A DNA stretch of 64,000 nucleotides from Rhodoflexus caldus (GCF_021206925.1 NZ_JAJPRF010000015.1:1-64000), one strand, 5' to 3'. Positions 44,943-53,992 are shown, counted from the first letter of the stretch. Made by a program: numbers and translations. Notes: generated from the sequence alone by a model not told the origin.

Positions 44943-46523
44943 ATGGCTTCGCTGACTAAAACTTACGATAATCAAAAACTATTAGGGCAAGTTTATACGC
45001 CCCGTTTTGTGGTAGAAAAAATATTGAATGATATTGGTTTTGATAATCCAAATAGTTTAGGAAAGACAATTTTAGACCCCTCATGTGGGGACGGACGTTT
45101 TTTGGTGGTGGTAGCCGAGAAAATTATTGAACTTTCCCCAAAAGAGAATTTACAAAAGAACTTAGAAAAAATTTACGGCTGGGATATTGATGAACAAGCC
45201 ATTGCGTATTGCCTTGAAAATTTGAATGAATTGATAAAACCTTTGGATATACAAGTGAATTGGAACATTCAAGTTTGCAATTCGTTGAAAAAAATTATTG
45301 AGTTTGACACGCAAAAGTTTGATTTTATTATAGGCAATCCGCCCTATATTCGCATACAGCATTTGGAAGAAGCTGAACGAATTTTTTTACAAAATTTTTA
45401 TAAATTTTGTAAAAGTGGTTCTACCGATACCTACATTGCTTTTTATGAATTGTGCAATTTTTTGTTAGAAAAAAATGGAGTTTGCGGACTAATTACACCT
45501 AATACATTTTTTTATAGTGAAACTGCCAAGTTTATGCGTGCCTACTTTGCCAATAAACAAAGCATAACAAAAATCACTAATTATGCTGATATTCAATTAT
45601 TTGACAACGCTACTACGTATAGTGCCATTACTATTTTTGGTAGACAATCTAATGAAAGTTTTATTTTTGAACAAGCTAAAAATCCTAAAGAATTTGAAAT
45701 AAGGGAGATAAGTTTTGAAGAAATCAAAAATCAAAAAATTTGGCAGTTGAGCACTAATCCAAATGTAGAGCAAGACGGTGTAAAATTGAAAGATATTTGT
45801 AATATTCATGTGGGTATTACTACCCTTTGCGATAAAGCCTATATTTTTTCAGTCGAAGAAATTGAAAATGACTCTGATTTTGTATTGGCAAAAACACATT
45901 TTAAAGGTTTGGTAAAGATAGAAAAGGCAATCTTGAAACCCATAATCAAAGCCTCAAAACTAAAAAGCAGTGCAGACGAAATTAATCAGTACATTTTATT
46001 TCCTTACCAAAAAGTGAATGGAAAACACAAAATCATACCCGAAGAAACTCTGAAAGCTGTATACCCTTTGGCATATAGCTATCTTTTAAGTGTAAAAGAT
46101 GAATTGGATAAAAGAGATAATGGGAAACCTAATCCGGTAGCATGGTATGCCTTCGGCAGAAGTCAGGGATTAGATACGAGTTTTGGCAAGAAAATTTTAT
46201 TTTCACCAATCAATAATAAGCCCAATTTCATTTTGGTAGAAAATGAAGAAACCACATTTTATTCGGGTTATTGTATCAAATATCAAGGCGACTATGGGTT
46301 TTTGTTAGAGCAACTGAATTCGCAACGATTAGCAGATTTCATTGCAGTTTCAAGCCGCGATTTTCGTGGCGGTTGGAAAGCCTATAATAAAAAAGCCTTG
46401 GAAGAGTTTACAATAATAGGATACCAAGAAAACAAATCAAGTGAGGAACAACTAACAAATGTACCTAATAAAGGCTTATCGGGAAGCGGAGCAAAAGTAC
46501 TTGCCTTAAATTTTGGTGCTTAG
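44943..46523 (+). CDS. Gamma-class N6-adenine DNA methyltransferase, RM locus 1
   Basis: The 526-residue protein has motif X (GQVYTP, 15-20), motif I (DPSCGDGRFL, 45-54) and the catalytic NPPY (132-135), the order X-I-IV of gamma-class methyltransferases that methylate adenine. The C-terminal half (about 250-500), with KLKDICNIHVGITT and GKKILFSPINNKPNF, resembles the TaqI/Eco57I-type DNA-recognition domain. It would protect the host from the nearby candidate endonuclease. It is AT-rich like its neighbours and the target sequence cannot be read. It is followed by a 144-bp gap, then normal-composition genes. Confidence 0.88.
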   Translation: MASLTKTYDNQKLLGQVYTPRFVVEKILNDIGFDNPNSLGKTILDPSCGDGRFLVVVAEKIIELSPKENLQKNLEKIYGWDIDEQAIAYCLENLNELIKPLDIQVNWNIQVCNSLKKIIEFDTQKFDFIIGNPPYIRIQHLEEAERIFLQNFYKFCKSGSTDTYIAFYELCNFLLEKNGVCGLITPNTFFYSETAKFMRAYFANKQSITKITNYADIQLFDNATTYSAITIFGRQSNESFIFEQAKNPKEFEIREISFEEIKNQKIWQLSTNPNVEQDGVKLKDICNIHVGITTLCDKAYIFSVEEIENDSDFVLAKTHFKGLVKIEKAILKPIIKASKLKSSADEINQYILFPYQKVNGKHKIIPEETLKAVYPLAYSYLLSVKDELDKRDNGKPNPVAWYAFGRSQGLDTSFGKKILFSPINNKPNFILVENEETTFYSGYCIKYQGDYGFLLEQLNSQRLADFIAVSSRDFRGGWKAYNKKALEEFTIIGYQENKSSEEQLTNVPNKGLSGSGAKVLALNFGA

Positions 46524-46667
46524 CTCTTGTTGATGTAAGGTGCAGCATGTTCAACTACTATCTTTACCCGGCCACACATAAGCGCAAATGGTGCAACCTT
46601 TGCAACAGAATAATAGTTAGTCAATGGAAGGCCGAGTTGTGCCTATTTTTGCAGTAAAATCCGCTTT

Positions 46668-47882
46668 ATGAATCGTATCCTGTTCCGCCTTGCTTCTCTC
46701 GTGGTTATATGCTGCGCATCGCTTGGATGCTCCATCACGGGTGTGCGTGCCCAGCAATTGCCCCATCAGGACAGTGTGGAAATGCTGCTGACCAACATTG
46801 CCATTCAGGTAGAGTGTACGCAGGCCATCAACGATATGTACAATTTCAAGTTCCGGCAGGCAGAAAGTATTTTCCGTTGGTTGCGGCGTACCTATCCCGA
46901 ACATCCGCTGCCCTACTTTCTGATGGGTTTGAGCCAATGGTGGCGCATCATGCCCAATCCTGACAATACGCAATACGACGACCGTTTTCTGGCTTATTTG
47001 GACAGTGCCATAGAAAAAGGCGAAAAATTGTTAGACAACGGCAGACCCAAGCAGAAAATAGAAGCAGCTTTCTTTTTGGCTGGTGCATGGGGATTTAAGG
47101 GTAGGCTCTATTCTGACCGCAAACAATGGACAAAGGCCACTTTTGCAGGCAAACGCGCCCTGAAATACATGGAGCTGGCTGCCGACCAGAATGACCTCAG
47201 CCCCGAGCTGCTCTTTGGCGATGGGTTGTATAACTATTATTCCATCTGGGTGCCTGAAAATTACCCCATTTTAAGGCCTGTACTTTGGTTTTTTAAAAAG
47301 GGCGACAAAGCACTGGGTATTGCTCAATTGGAAAAAGTAGTGGCAGAGGCATTCTATACCAAAACAGAGGCCATGAACTTTCTTATGCGCATATACGGCG
47401 ATGAGAGTATGCCCGACAAGGCCTTTGAAACTGCCCGCTACCTGCATACAACTTTCCCCGATAATCCGTATTTTCACCGCTACTACGCGCGGCTGCTCTA
47501 CCAGCGCGGGCAATTCTACGAACTGGAAAGCGTTGCCAAAAGCATCATAGACAAAATTGACAACGGCGAAACAGGTTATGAGGAGGTCAGCGGGCGCTAT
47601 GCAAGTTTCTATCTGGCGCATTTGTACCGCGTTGCCTACCGCGACAAAGCCCGTTCAAAGCAATATTATGAGCGCACGGTAGAGTTTTCCGAAAAGGCTA
47701 AAGCATACGAAGCGGGCTACTATTTGTATGCGCTTTCCGAACTGGCGCAAATGGCAGATGCGGAAAAAAATATTTTACAGGCAAAAAAGTATTATGAAAA
47801 AATCATAGACCATGCCGAGAAGAAACATCCGACCTACAAAGAAGCCAAAGCCTACTTGCAAAAACACCGCAAAGTAAAATAA
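46668..47882 (+). CDS. Secreted TPR-like protein
   Basis: The 404-residue product has a signal sequence (MNRILFRLASLVVICCASLGC to VRAQQ; it could be lipidated at Cys21 but the lipobox is poor). Several tetratricopeptide-like helical pairs follow, for example KFRQAESIFRWLRRTYPEHPLPYF, DKAFETARYLHTTFPDNPYFHRYYARLLYQRG and NILQAKKYYEKIIDHAEKKHPTYKEAKAYL. It is likely a periplasmic scaffold. Composition is normal, in contrast to the RM loci on both sides. moaA begins 3 nt after its stop. Confidence 0.75.
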   Translation: MNRILFRLASLVVICCASLGCSITGVRAQQLPHQDSVEMLLTNIAIQVECTQAINDMYNFKFRQAESIFRWLRRTYPEHPLPYFLMGLSQWWRIMPNPDNTQYDDRFLAYLDSAIEKGEKLLDNGRPKQKIEAAFFLAGAWGFKGRLYSDRKQWTKATFAGKRALKYMELAADQNDLSPELLFGDGLYNYYSIWVPENYPILRPVLWFFKKGDKALGIAQLEKVVAEAFYTKTEAMNFLMRIYGDESMPDKAFETARYLHTTFPDNPYFHRYYARLLYQRGQFYELESVAKSIIDKIDNGETGYEEVSGRYASFYLAHLYRVAYRDKARSKQYYERTVEFSEKAKAYEAGYYLYALSELAQMADAEKNILQAKKYYEKIIDHAEKKHPTYKEAKAYLQKHRKVK

Positions 47883-47885
47883 GCC

Positions 47886-48890
47886 ATGCAGCCGCCTGTA
47901 CTATACGACAACCACAACCGCCCGATTACCTACGTCAGGCTGGCTGTTACCGACCGCTGCAACTTGCGGTGCTTCTACTGTATGCCTGAGCACGGTATTC
48001 AGTATCTGCCTAAAAAAGAACTCCTTAGCTACGAGGAAATGCTGCGGCTTGCAGCATTGCTGGCGCGCATGGGCATCAGCAAAGTGCGTATCACGGGCGG
48101 TGAGCCCTTCGTGCGCCGCGACCTGATGCCTTTTTTAGAACGCCTGTCGCAGACTGAAGGCATCCGAAAAATTACGCTGACTACCAACGGCGTATTGACC
48201 GCACCACACGTGCCGGCATTGGCAAAAATGGGGATTGATTCGGTCAATTTGAGCATAGACAGTTTAGACCGTGCACGATTTGCCCGCATCGCTCGCCGTG
48301 ATGAACTGCCGCGTGTGATGGAAACGCTGCACAGCCTGCTGCAACACGGCATCCGAACCAAGCTGAACGCCGTTGTGATGGATGGGCAAAACACGGAAGA
48401 CATTATCCCGCTGGCGACCTTTGCCCGCGACCACGCGGTAGATGTGCGATTCATTGAGGAAATGCCCTTCAACGGCGAAGGCGCTCATGCCCCTGTGCTG
48501 GTTTGGCATCATCGCAAAATTCTGACAACGCTGCAAGAGGCTTTCCCCGACATTGAGAAAATCCCTGACGAGCCTTTCAGCACGTCTATGAACTATCGCA
48601 TTCCGGGTTTTCAGGGAAACATCGGGATTATTGCCGCTTTCAGCCGTACTTTTTGCGGCATGTGCAACCGCATCCGCATTACGGCACAGGGTACGCTGAA
48701 AACCTGCCTTTATGACGATGGCGTACTCAACGTCCGCGACCTGCTGCGCCAATATCCGCACGACGATGCACCCGTAGAAGCAGCCTTGCGCCGAGCTTTC
48801 AGCCAACGCCCCAAAGATGGCTTTGAGGCAGAACGCAACCGCAGCAATCACTTGCCTGTAAGCGAGTCCATGTCCACCATTGGGGGATGA
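47886..48890 (+). CDS. moaA: GTP 3',8-cyclase
   Basis: The 334-residue radical-SAM enzyme starts molybdenum-cofactor synthesis by rearranging GTP. It has the first iron-sulfur motif in CNLRCFYCMP, TGGEPFVRRDL, and the C-terminal iron-sulfur cluster CGMCNRIRITAQGTLKTC; the chain ends in SMSTIGG, the usual double-glycine tail. The gene overlaps nothing and is 3 nt from the TPR gene. It is the only moa gene in the window. The methyltransferase of RM locus 2 begins 18 nt later, so that locus may be read from the moaA transcript. Confidence 0.97.
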   Translation: MQPPVLYDNHNRPITYVRLAVTDRCNLRCFYCMPEHGIQYLPKKELLSYEEMLRLAALLARMGISKVRITGGEPFVRRDLMPFLERLSQTEGIRKITLTTNGVLTAPHVPALAKMGIDSVNLSIDSLDRARFARIARRDELPRVMETLHSLLQHGIRTKLNAVVMDGQNTEDIIPLATFARDHAVDVRFIEEMPFNGEGAHAPVLVWHHRKILTTLQEAFPDIEKIPDEPFSTSMNYRIPGFQGNIGIIAAFSRTFCGMCNRIRITAQGTLKTCLYDDGVLNVRDLLRQYPHDDAPVEAALRRAFSQRPKDGFEAERNRSNHLPVSESMSTIGG

Positions 48891-48908
48891 AATCAAATAA
48901 CAACTAAA

Positions 48909-50522
48909 ATGGAAGCAGAAATATTATCGGCACAAAGCCGAAAAAATAAGTTTGGACAATATTTTACACCTGAAGCAGTTGCCGAATTTATGATAGATAT
49001 GGCGCATATAACGCCGACATCTAAAATTTTAGAGCCTTCATGCGGTGAGGGTGTCTTTCTCAAATTATTACAGGAGAAAGGCTTTCAGGATATAACAGCT
49101 TATGAAATAGATAAGGATTTAGCTACAGAATTTCCTTTTGTCAATTATGAAAGTTTTGTTGCAGCAAAGATTAGCGAAAAGTTTGACTTAATTATAGGGA
49201 ATCCGCCTTATATCCGATGGAAAAATTTGGAAGAAGAGCTGAAAGCAGAGCTTGCAGTAAATCCGCTTTGGAACCGATATTTTAATTCACTCTGCGATTA
49301 TCTGTATATTTTCATACTCAAATCAATTGAATTGCTGAATGAAAACGGACAACTGATATTTATTTGTCCTGAATATTGGATGAATACGACACATTCCGTT
49401 TCTCTGCGAAATTATATGATTCAAAATGGCTGTTTTGAAGAAATATATCATTTTAATGAAACCCCGATTTTTGATAAAGTTACCGTATCGGTTGTAATTT
49501 TCAAGTTTGTAAAAACAAAGAAAAAAGACAAAAAAATTAAAGTAACAAAATTTTATGCCAACCGAAAACTAACCAAGGAAACACTGGAAAATTTAAAGAA
49601 AAAAAATAGTATTGAAGATGCTGTTTATTTAGAAATTTCACAATTTAAAATTAATGAACGTTGGCTATTGGCAACAGACGAAGTAAAAAACGAACTGCAA
49701 AAGATAGAAACTGCCTGCCGAAAGCCGCCTATGAATCTGTCATTGAGTTTATTTGAAAGCGAAAAACCGGTATATTATACAATCGGTGAATTTTGTGATA
49801 TTGGCAATGGATTGGTAAGCGGCTTGGATAAAGCATTTCAAATAAGTGAGCATATAGATGAGTGCCATTTTACGAAGTATGAAAAGGCTGCTACAATTCA
49901 TGTAGTGAAGGCAAAAGATTTGAAGCCTTTCTATGCAAACAAAACAACAAAGTATATATTTGTTGGAGATATTGCTTCGGAAGATAAATTACAGGAGCTT
50001 TACCCTAATTTCTATTCTCATTTACAACCGTATAAGATTGATTTAACAAAACGTTATCAATATAATCGTAAAATCAATTATTGGGAATGGGTTTTTCTGC
50101 GAAATATTAGTCTGTTTAATAGACCCGAAAAACGCATCTTTGTACCTTGCAAAGAACGTATTTCCAACAAAAATCACTTTCGCTTTGCATTAGTCAATGA
50201 GGGTGTTTTTCCTACACAGGATGTTACGGCGATTTTCAAAAAAACGACTACTCAGGAAAGCGTAGAATATATTCTGGCTTATCTGAATCATCCTGCCATA
50301 TTTAACTGGCTGAAATACAATGGAATCATCAAGGGCAATATTGTAGAGTTTTCAGAAAAGCCTATTGCAAGTATTCCATTTAGGAAAATTAATTGGCATG
50401 ATTCCCGCGAAGTTCAACTGCATGAAAAGATAACTTCTCTTACACAGAACTTTTTATCTGAAAGAAATCATGGCTTGCTGAAAGAAATTAATAATTTGTT
50501 TATCCAACTTCTGGATATATGA
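48909..50522 (+). CDS. M.HincII-like gamma-class N6-adenine methyltransferase, RM locus 2
   Basis: The 537-residue methyltransferase shows motif X (FGQYFTP, 15-21), motif I (EPSCGEGVFL, 42-51) and NPPY (98-101), the gamma order, with a C-terminal TaqI-type recognition domain. It overlaps the HincII-like endonuclease by 4 nt, so both are translated together. The partner's specificity predicts that it methylates the adenine of GTYRAC. The gene is AT-rich and inserted between moaA and a VWA-like gene. Motif and context support the class; the target is inherited from the endonuclease assignment. Confidence 0.9.
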   Translation: MEAEILSAQSRKNKFGQYFTPEAVAEFMIDMAHITPTSKILEPSCGEGVFLKLLQEKGFQDITAYEIDKDLATEFPFVNYESFVAAKISEKFDLIIGNPPYIRWKNLEEELKAELAVNPLWNRYFNSLCDYLYIFILKSIELLNENGQLIFICPEYWMNTTHSVSLRNYMIQNGCFEEIYHFNETPIFDKVTVSVVIFKFVKTKKKDKKIKVTKFYANRKLTKETLENLKKKNSIEDAVYLEISQFKINERWLLATDEVKNELQKIETACRKPPMNLSLSLFESEKPVYYTIGEFCDIGNGLVSGLDKAFQISEHIDECHFTKYEKAATIHVVKAKDLKPFYANKTTKYIFVGDIASEDKLQELYPNFYSHLQPYKIDLTKRYQYNRKINYWEWVFLRNISLFNRPEKRIFVPCKERISNKNHFRFALVNEGVFPTQDVTAIFKKTTTQESVEYILAYLNHPAIFNWLKYNGIIKGNIVEFSEKPIASIPFRKINWHDSREVQLHEKITSLTQNFLSERNHGLLKEINNLFIQLLDI

Positions 50523-51283
50523 AAGTTCGCTACACTGAATTAGCTGAAAAGTTGAGAGGTATATCTATACCCAAACCTCTGTCGGGAAATATAGCAGGAC
50601 ATGCAGCAGGTGAACCTTTTGATAAGCATGTTTATCATATGATTAAAGAGCAACTGCCTGCAAATACATTCAGGCAATATGAATACCTGAATGACTTATT
50701 CAGAAAAAATCCTGCAACAATTGGTTATGAAGCAAGGCAAGCTTTATTTGATTCGCCAACAGTTATGTTTTTACTGAGCCGCGGTAAAAACGCTACCGAT
50801 AAGTGGAGTGTTGAAAATCCTTTTGACGAAAAACAAAATGACACGGCAGATATTCTGGTGGTAAAAGACGGATTTTATGAAATTATTGATGTAAAAACTC
50901 GCAACATATCAAAATCTGCCCAGCCGCCTAATATTATTTCAGCTTTTAAGTTGGCACAATTTTGTGGTAAAATGATTGACAATCAAGAGTTTGATAACTT
51001 TACCATCAATTATATTGAAATAGACTGGGAACTTGAAAATGAACAATTGGTTTGTCGGGATGTTCACTTTGCCTGTCTGTTCAAGACCTTACCTGATACG
51101 CTTTACATCAACTGGGCAGCAGCTATGCAAATACAATTTCATGTATCCGATTTAGAGCAAAACTTTGAAGGGTCTATGGAAGAATGGGCGCGAGCTTATT
51201 TAAAACATTTTGTTAATCAGGCCAATAAACGGGCTGCCGATATGATTGAGCGGTTTGTAAAACCTTTTGAGAAATACCTGTAA
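50519..51283 (+). CDS. HincII-family type II restriction endonuclease
   Basis: The 254-residue protein closely resembles HincII (258 residues), cleaving GTYRAC in the centre. Segments shared almost residue for residue include SGHAAGEPF-type SGNIAGHAAGEPFDKHVY, FRQYEYLNDLFRKNPA, NDTADILVVKDGFYEI and IDVKTRNISKSAQ, plus the C-terminal YINWAAAMQIQFHV and the final lysine-rich tail. The catalytic residues correspond: Asp111, Asp124, Lys126 (HincII Asp114, Asp127, Lys129, offset 3). Ala134 and Gln135 match the HincII residues 137 and 138 that contact and intercalate the DNA. ATG overlaps the methyltransferase stop by 4 nt. Exact specificity should be checked, but the family match is strong. Confidence 0.92.
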   Translation: MKVRYTELAEKLRGISIPKPLSGNIAGHAAGEPFDKHVYHMIKEQLPANTFRQYEYLNDLFRKNPATIGYEARQALFDSPTVMFLLSRGKNATDKWSVENPFDEKQNDTADILVVKDGFYEIIDVKTRNISKSAQPPNIISAFKLAQFCGKMIDNQEFDNFTINYIEIDWELENEQLVCRDVHFACLFKTLPDTLYINWAAAMQIQFHVSDLEQNFEGSMEEWARAYLKHFVNQANKRAADMIERFVKPFEKYL

Positions 51284-51294
51284 TATTAGTGCTA

Positions 51295-52725
51295 ATGAAA
51301 ATAGTTTTATTATTATGGGGTGTTTGTTTACAACTATCCGCCGCAGCGCAAATTCCCGATAGCGTGCTGACAGAGCCGCGTCGCCATGCCGAATGGTGGT
51401 TGCAGCGTTTTCCGACGGTGGACTTGCCACGTGATACTTTGCACGGCATTTTGCCCCATGCTGTTTTTGGCTATGAGGCAGGCACAATCAACTGGCAGCC
51501 TTTGCAATTGCCTAAACAGGTGTACCGCATCACGGGAGTAGATATTGTGTTCAGCCTGTATCCCAAAGACATCCGCAAGTGGGATATTAACTACTATGAG
51601 CTACTTGCAGCAAGGATTAAGTCGGTGTTGCAGCGTTTTCCGAAGTTGAACCGCCCTAATGTACAGTGGCGAGCCGTGCGACAAACGGCAGCCAATAACC
51701 GCACACAAGCAGCGGCATTGTTCCACGGTGTGGTTTTTCATGTGGAACTGAAACCACCCGACACTTCGCATTTGGCATGGGAACGGGCTGAGGCAGTCCT
51801 GCAAAGGCAACAGCTGCGCGACCGTATCTCCCGATTCTATCGCCGCCCTGACTATACGGAAACAGTCGTCCGCGACTTCTTCAGCGAACATGAACGGCTT
51901 GCAGGCAGCGTTATTGTGATGGATTGGACGGGTAGTATGTATCCCTACGGCATAGATGTGATTTTGCAACAATTTTTTGCCAAAGAAGAGGAAAGCGCCA
52001 CTGCTTTTGTATTTTTCAATGACGGCGGCAATGCGCCTCCCGCAAGTAAAAAGATAGGCAAAACGGGCGGCATTTACCACGCTAACCCCCGCGATATGGA
52101 AGAGGTGTATCGCATGATGCGCAAAGTAGCAGAGGACGGCAATGGTGTAGATACCCCCGAAAATGATATAGAGGCACTGATAGCTGCCGAGCAAAAATAC
52201 CCTTCGGCAGCCCGCCGCTATCTCATTGCCGATAACCGTTCGCCCGTGCGCGACCTGCGCCTGATGACGCAACTCACCCAACCCGTAGATGTGATTTTGT
52301 GCAACACTAATTTTAACTTGTTTGGTAAAAAATTTCGGCTAATCAATTCCGACTATGTGCGGCTGACTGCTGCCAATGGCGGCCATCTTTATGCAGACGG
52401 CATACCTGAACCTCTCAGCGCCGACTGGGAAAAACTGCCGCGCCTGACAGTAGAACGACATTCTTTTTATGTCATCGGGGAAGATTTCAACCTGCAAATT
52501 CCGCAGAGCATCACCCTGTTGTTTGACCAAAATGGTATCACAGTTTCGCAGCGCGATATTGATTTTCAACCGCAGGAAATAAGTAAAATGATTGGCTTCA
52601 ACGAGGAAAACTTCCCCGATATTATCAAACTCAACGAACTGCTGACCGAAAAAGGGAAGCGAAAACCAAGTAAAAAAGCACTGCAACACGCCGACAAGAT
52701 GCAGACAAAGAAAAAGGCACAGTGA
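51295..52725 (+). CDS. Secreted VWA-like protein of unknown function
   Basis: The 476-residue product (ATG 51295) has a signal peptide (MKIVLLLWGVCLQLSAAAQ). Residues 205-330 look like a von Willebrand A domain: GSVIVMDWTGSMYPYGIDVILQQF has the MIDAS Asp-x-Thr-Gly-Ser, ATAFVFFNDGGNAPP is the following strand, and DNRSPVRDL is a later one. The N-terminal 190 residues and C-terminal 120 are unrecognised. It sits 11 bp after the HincII-like endonuclease, yet has normal composition, so the RM insertion probably ends just before it. A metal-dependent protein-binding role in the envelope is likely. Confidence 0.65.
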   Translation: MKIVLLLWGVCLQLSAAAQIPDSVLTEPRRHAEWWLQRFPTVDLPRDTLHGILPHAVFGYEAGTINWQPLQLPKQVYRITGVDIVFSLYPKDIRKWDINYYELLAARIKSVLQRFPKLNRPNVQWRAVRQTAANNRTQAAALFHGVVFHVELKPPDTSHLAWERAEAVLQRQQLRDRISRFYRRPDYTETVVRDFFSEHERLAGSVIVMDWTGSMYPYGIDVILQQFFAKEEESATAFVFFNDGGNAPPASKKIGKTGGIYHANPRDMEEVYRMMRKVAEDGNGVDTPENDIEALIAAEQKYPSAARRYLIADNRSPVRDLRLMTQLTQPVDVILCNTNFNLFGKKFRLINSDYVRLTAANGGHLYADGIPEPLSADWEKLPRLTVERHSFYVIGEDFNLQIPQSITLLFDQNGITVSQRDIDFQPQEISKMIGFNEENFPDIIKLNELLTEKGKRKPSKKALQHADKMQTKKKAQ

Positions 52726-52733
52726 AAAAGCAA

Positions 52734-53360
52734 TCAATACGAAATGTCGTCTTCTACTTCCAGCACTTCCAGAATGGCAGCGATTTCGTCAAAATCTTTC
52801 AGGCCGGGCTTAATTTCAAATCCGCCTTGCAGTGCGATTCCGTAGGGCTGGATAGCTGCCAGTTGTTCACTGACCGCCTCAGCCTGAAACGGCAAACCAA
52901 GTACCACACGGTATTTTTCGCAGATGGCGTGCAGCGCTGTTCGTATTTCGGCAGTATTGGGATTTAGGTTGCCCTCTAACAGGAAAAACACTGCGGAATT
53001 TTGGCAATCGGCCATTACGGCAGCAGCATTTTGCAGGTCTGCAACCGTATCAACGGTCAAGCGCAAAATGAGTGGCAAGCCATAGCTGCTTAATGAGTGC
53101 AGTTTTTTGGGCGCATCGGTTTGCAGGTAGTGCAGCGGATAATCAGCAATATTTTCCGGTAAATCCCGAGTGCCCAATTCGCCGATAAATTCTACACCGG
53201 CGAGCCAACCTGCTATTTCGGTTACTTTGGCCGGCGGCAGGTAAGCTGCTGCAGCCTCATCTAAGCAAAAACCCACCCATTGTACGCCCATGCCCGCGCA
53301 GTAGCGTGCATCGCTTAGGTTATTTACACCGCTTATTTTGACAGGTAGTCGCAATCCCAT
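52734..53360 (-). CDS. Degenerate TrpF-like (phosphoribosylanthranilate isomerase fold) protein
   Basis: The 208-residue protein is clearly TrpF-like in its N terminus (LPVKISGVNNLSDARYCAGMGVQWVGF) and C terminus (GIALQGGFEIKPGLKDFDEI). The catalytic cysteine of KICG is Ser10 here, the phosphate-contacting SPR segment is replaced by EAAAAY (about 35-40), the general-acid aspartate position in FFLLEG (Glu129) is changed, and the GGTG-type phosphate loop is absent. It therefore probably lacks isomerase activity and may have a new ligand or a structural role. It diverges from a lipoprotein gene across an 80-bp gap. Fold sure, function unknown. Confidence 0.8.
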   Translation of the reverse strand: MGLRLPVKISGVNNLSDARYCAGMGVQWVGFCLDEAAAAYLPPAKVTEIAGWLAGVEFIGELGTRDLPENIADYPLHYLQTDAPKKLHSLSSYGLPLILRLTVDTVADLQNAAAVMADCQNSAVFFLLEGNLNPNTAEIRTALHAICEKYRVVLGLPFQAEAVSEQLAAIQPYGIALQGGFEIKPGLKDFDEIAAILEVLEVEDDISY

Positions 53361-53388
53361 ACCGCTGATAAGTTAAATTTCCGCAAAG

Positions 53389-53422
53389 TTGCCTCTTCCA
53401 AGCATTGGATTCTATAATTTTG
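53389..53422 (+). promoter_or_regulatory. Candidate promoter of the lipoprotein gene
   Basis: TTG (53389-53391) and TAATTTTG (53415-53422) are separated by 23 nt, slightly long for the TAnnTTTG-type promoter. A start just after the box would support the TTG start codon at 53441 rather than an earlier one. Confidence 0.3.
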
Positions 53423-53440
53423 CAAAAAAAAATCCTTGCC

Positions 53441-53992
53441 TTGAAGCGGTTAATTGCCATTTTATTTTGTCTTTCGCTCCTTGCGGAAGGGTGTATGCCT
53501 TCGGCTAATCATTCACAAGAGGGCAGGCAGACTATGTATTTTTCCGTTGCAGCGGCAATAGACCAACAGGCGGAGTTGCTGACTTCGCGCCGTGCCAAAA
53601 GCCTGAAAATTTTGCAGGCAGGCAATGCAAAGCCCGATACACTTGCGCCGCAGGCAGCAGACTGGCCGCAGGAGTTGCAATTGTTCAAAGAGGCAGACAT
53701 TAACAAGCCCGCATGGGCAGGGGAATACGAAGTGCGTAAAACTGCCGAAAAAATTACGTATACAGCCAAAAAAAATTCGCAACCCGTGCAGTTGTTAGTC
53801 ATTTCCGGTACGCCTGAAAACCCCGACTACATAGAGGCATATTTGTCGCAAGCCAATCTTTTGTACCATACCGGCAAGCATCTGCAAATGCATTTTAAAG
53901 ACGGCGTGTTGTCGGCCTATCGGATGGAGGGCTACCAAAAAACCTTTTTTTCCGATACCACCCGCTACTTGCTGGCAGCTACTGTTCATTAA
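53441..53992 (+). CDS. Putative lipoprotein
   Basis: The 183-residue product, read from TTG 53441, begins KRLIAILFCLSLLAEGC, a plausible lipoprotein signal although the lipobox AEGC is unusual. An in-frame open stretch begins earlier (53405, also TTG), but a promoter-like TAATTTTG lies inside it, which favours the later start. The rest is alpha/beta-like without recognised motifs, including YEVRKTAEKITYTAKKNSQPVQLLVISG. It diverges from the TrpF-like gene and precedes ribH by 33 bp. Family unknown. Confidence 0.5.
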   Translation: MKRLIAILFCLSLLAEGCMPSANHSQEGRQTMYFSVAAAIDQQAELLTSRRAKSLKILQAGNAKPDTLAPQAADWPQELQLFKEADINKPAWAGEYEVRKTAEKITYTAKKNSQPVQLLVISGTPENPDYIEAYLSQANLLYHTGKHLQMHFKDGVLSAYRMEGYQKTFFSDTTRYLLAATVH

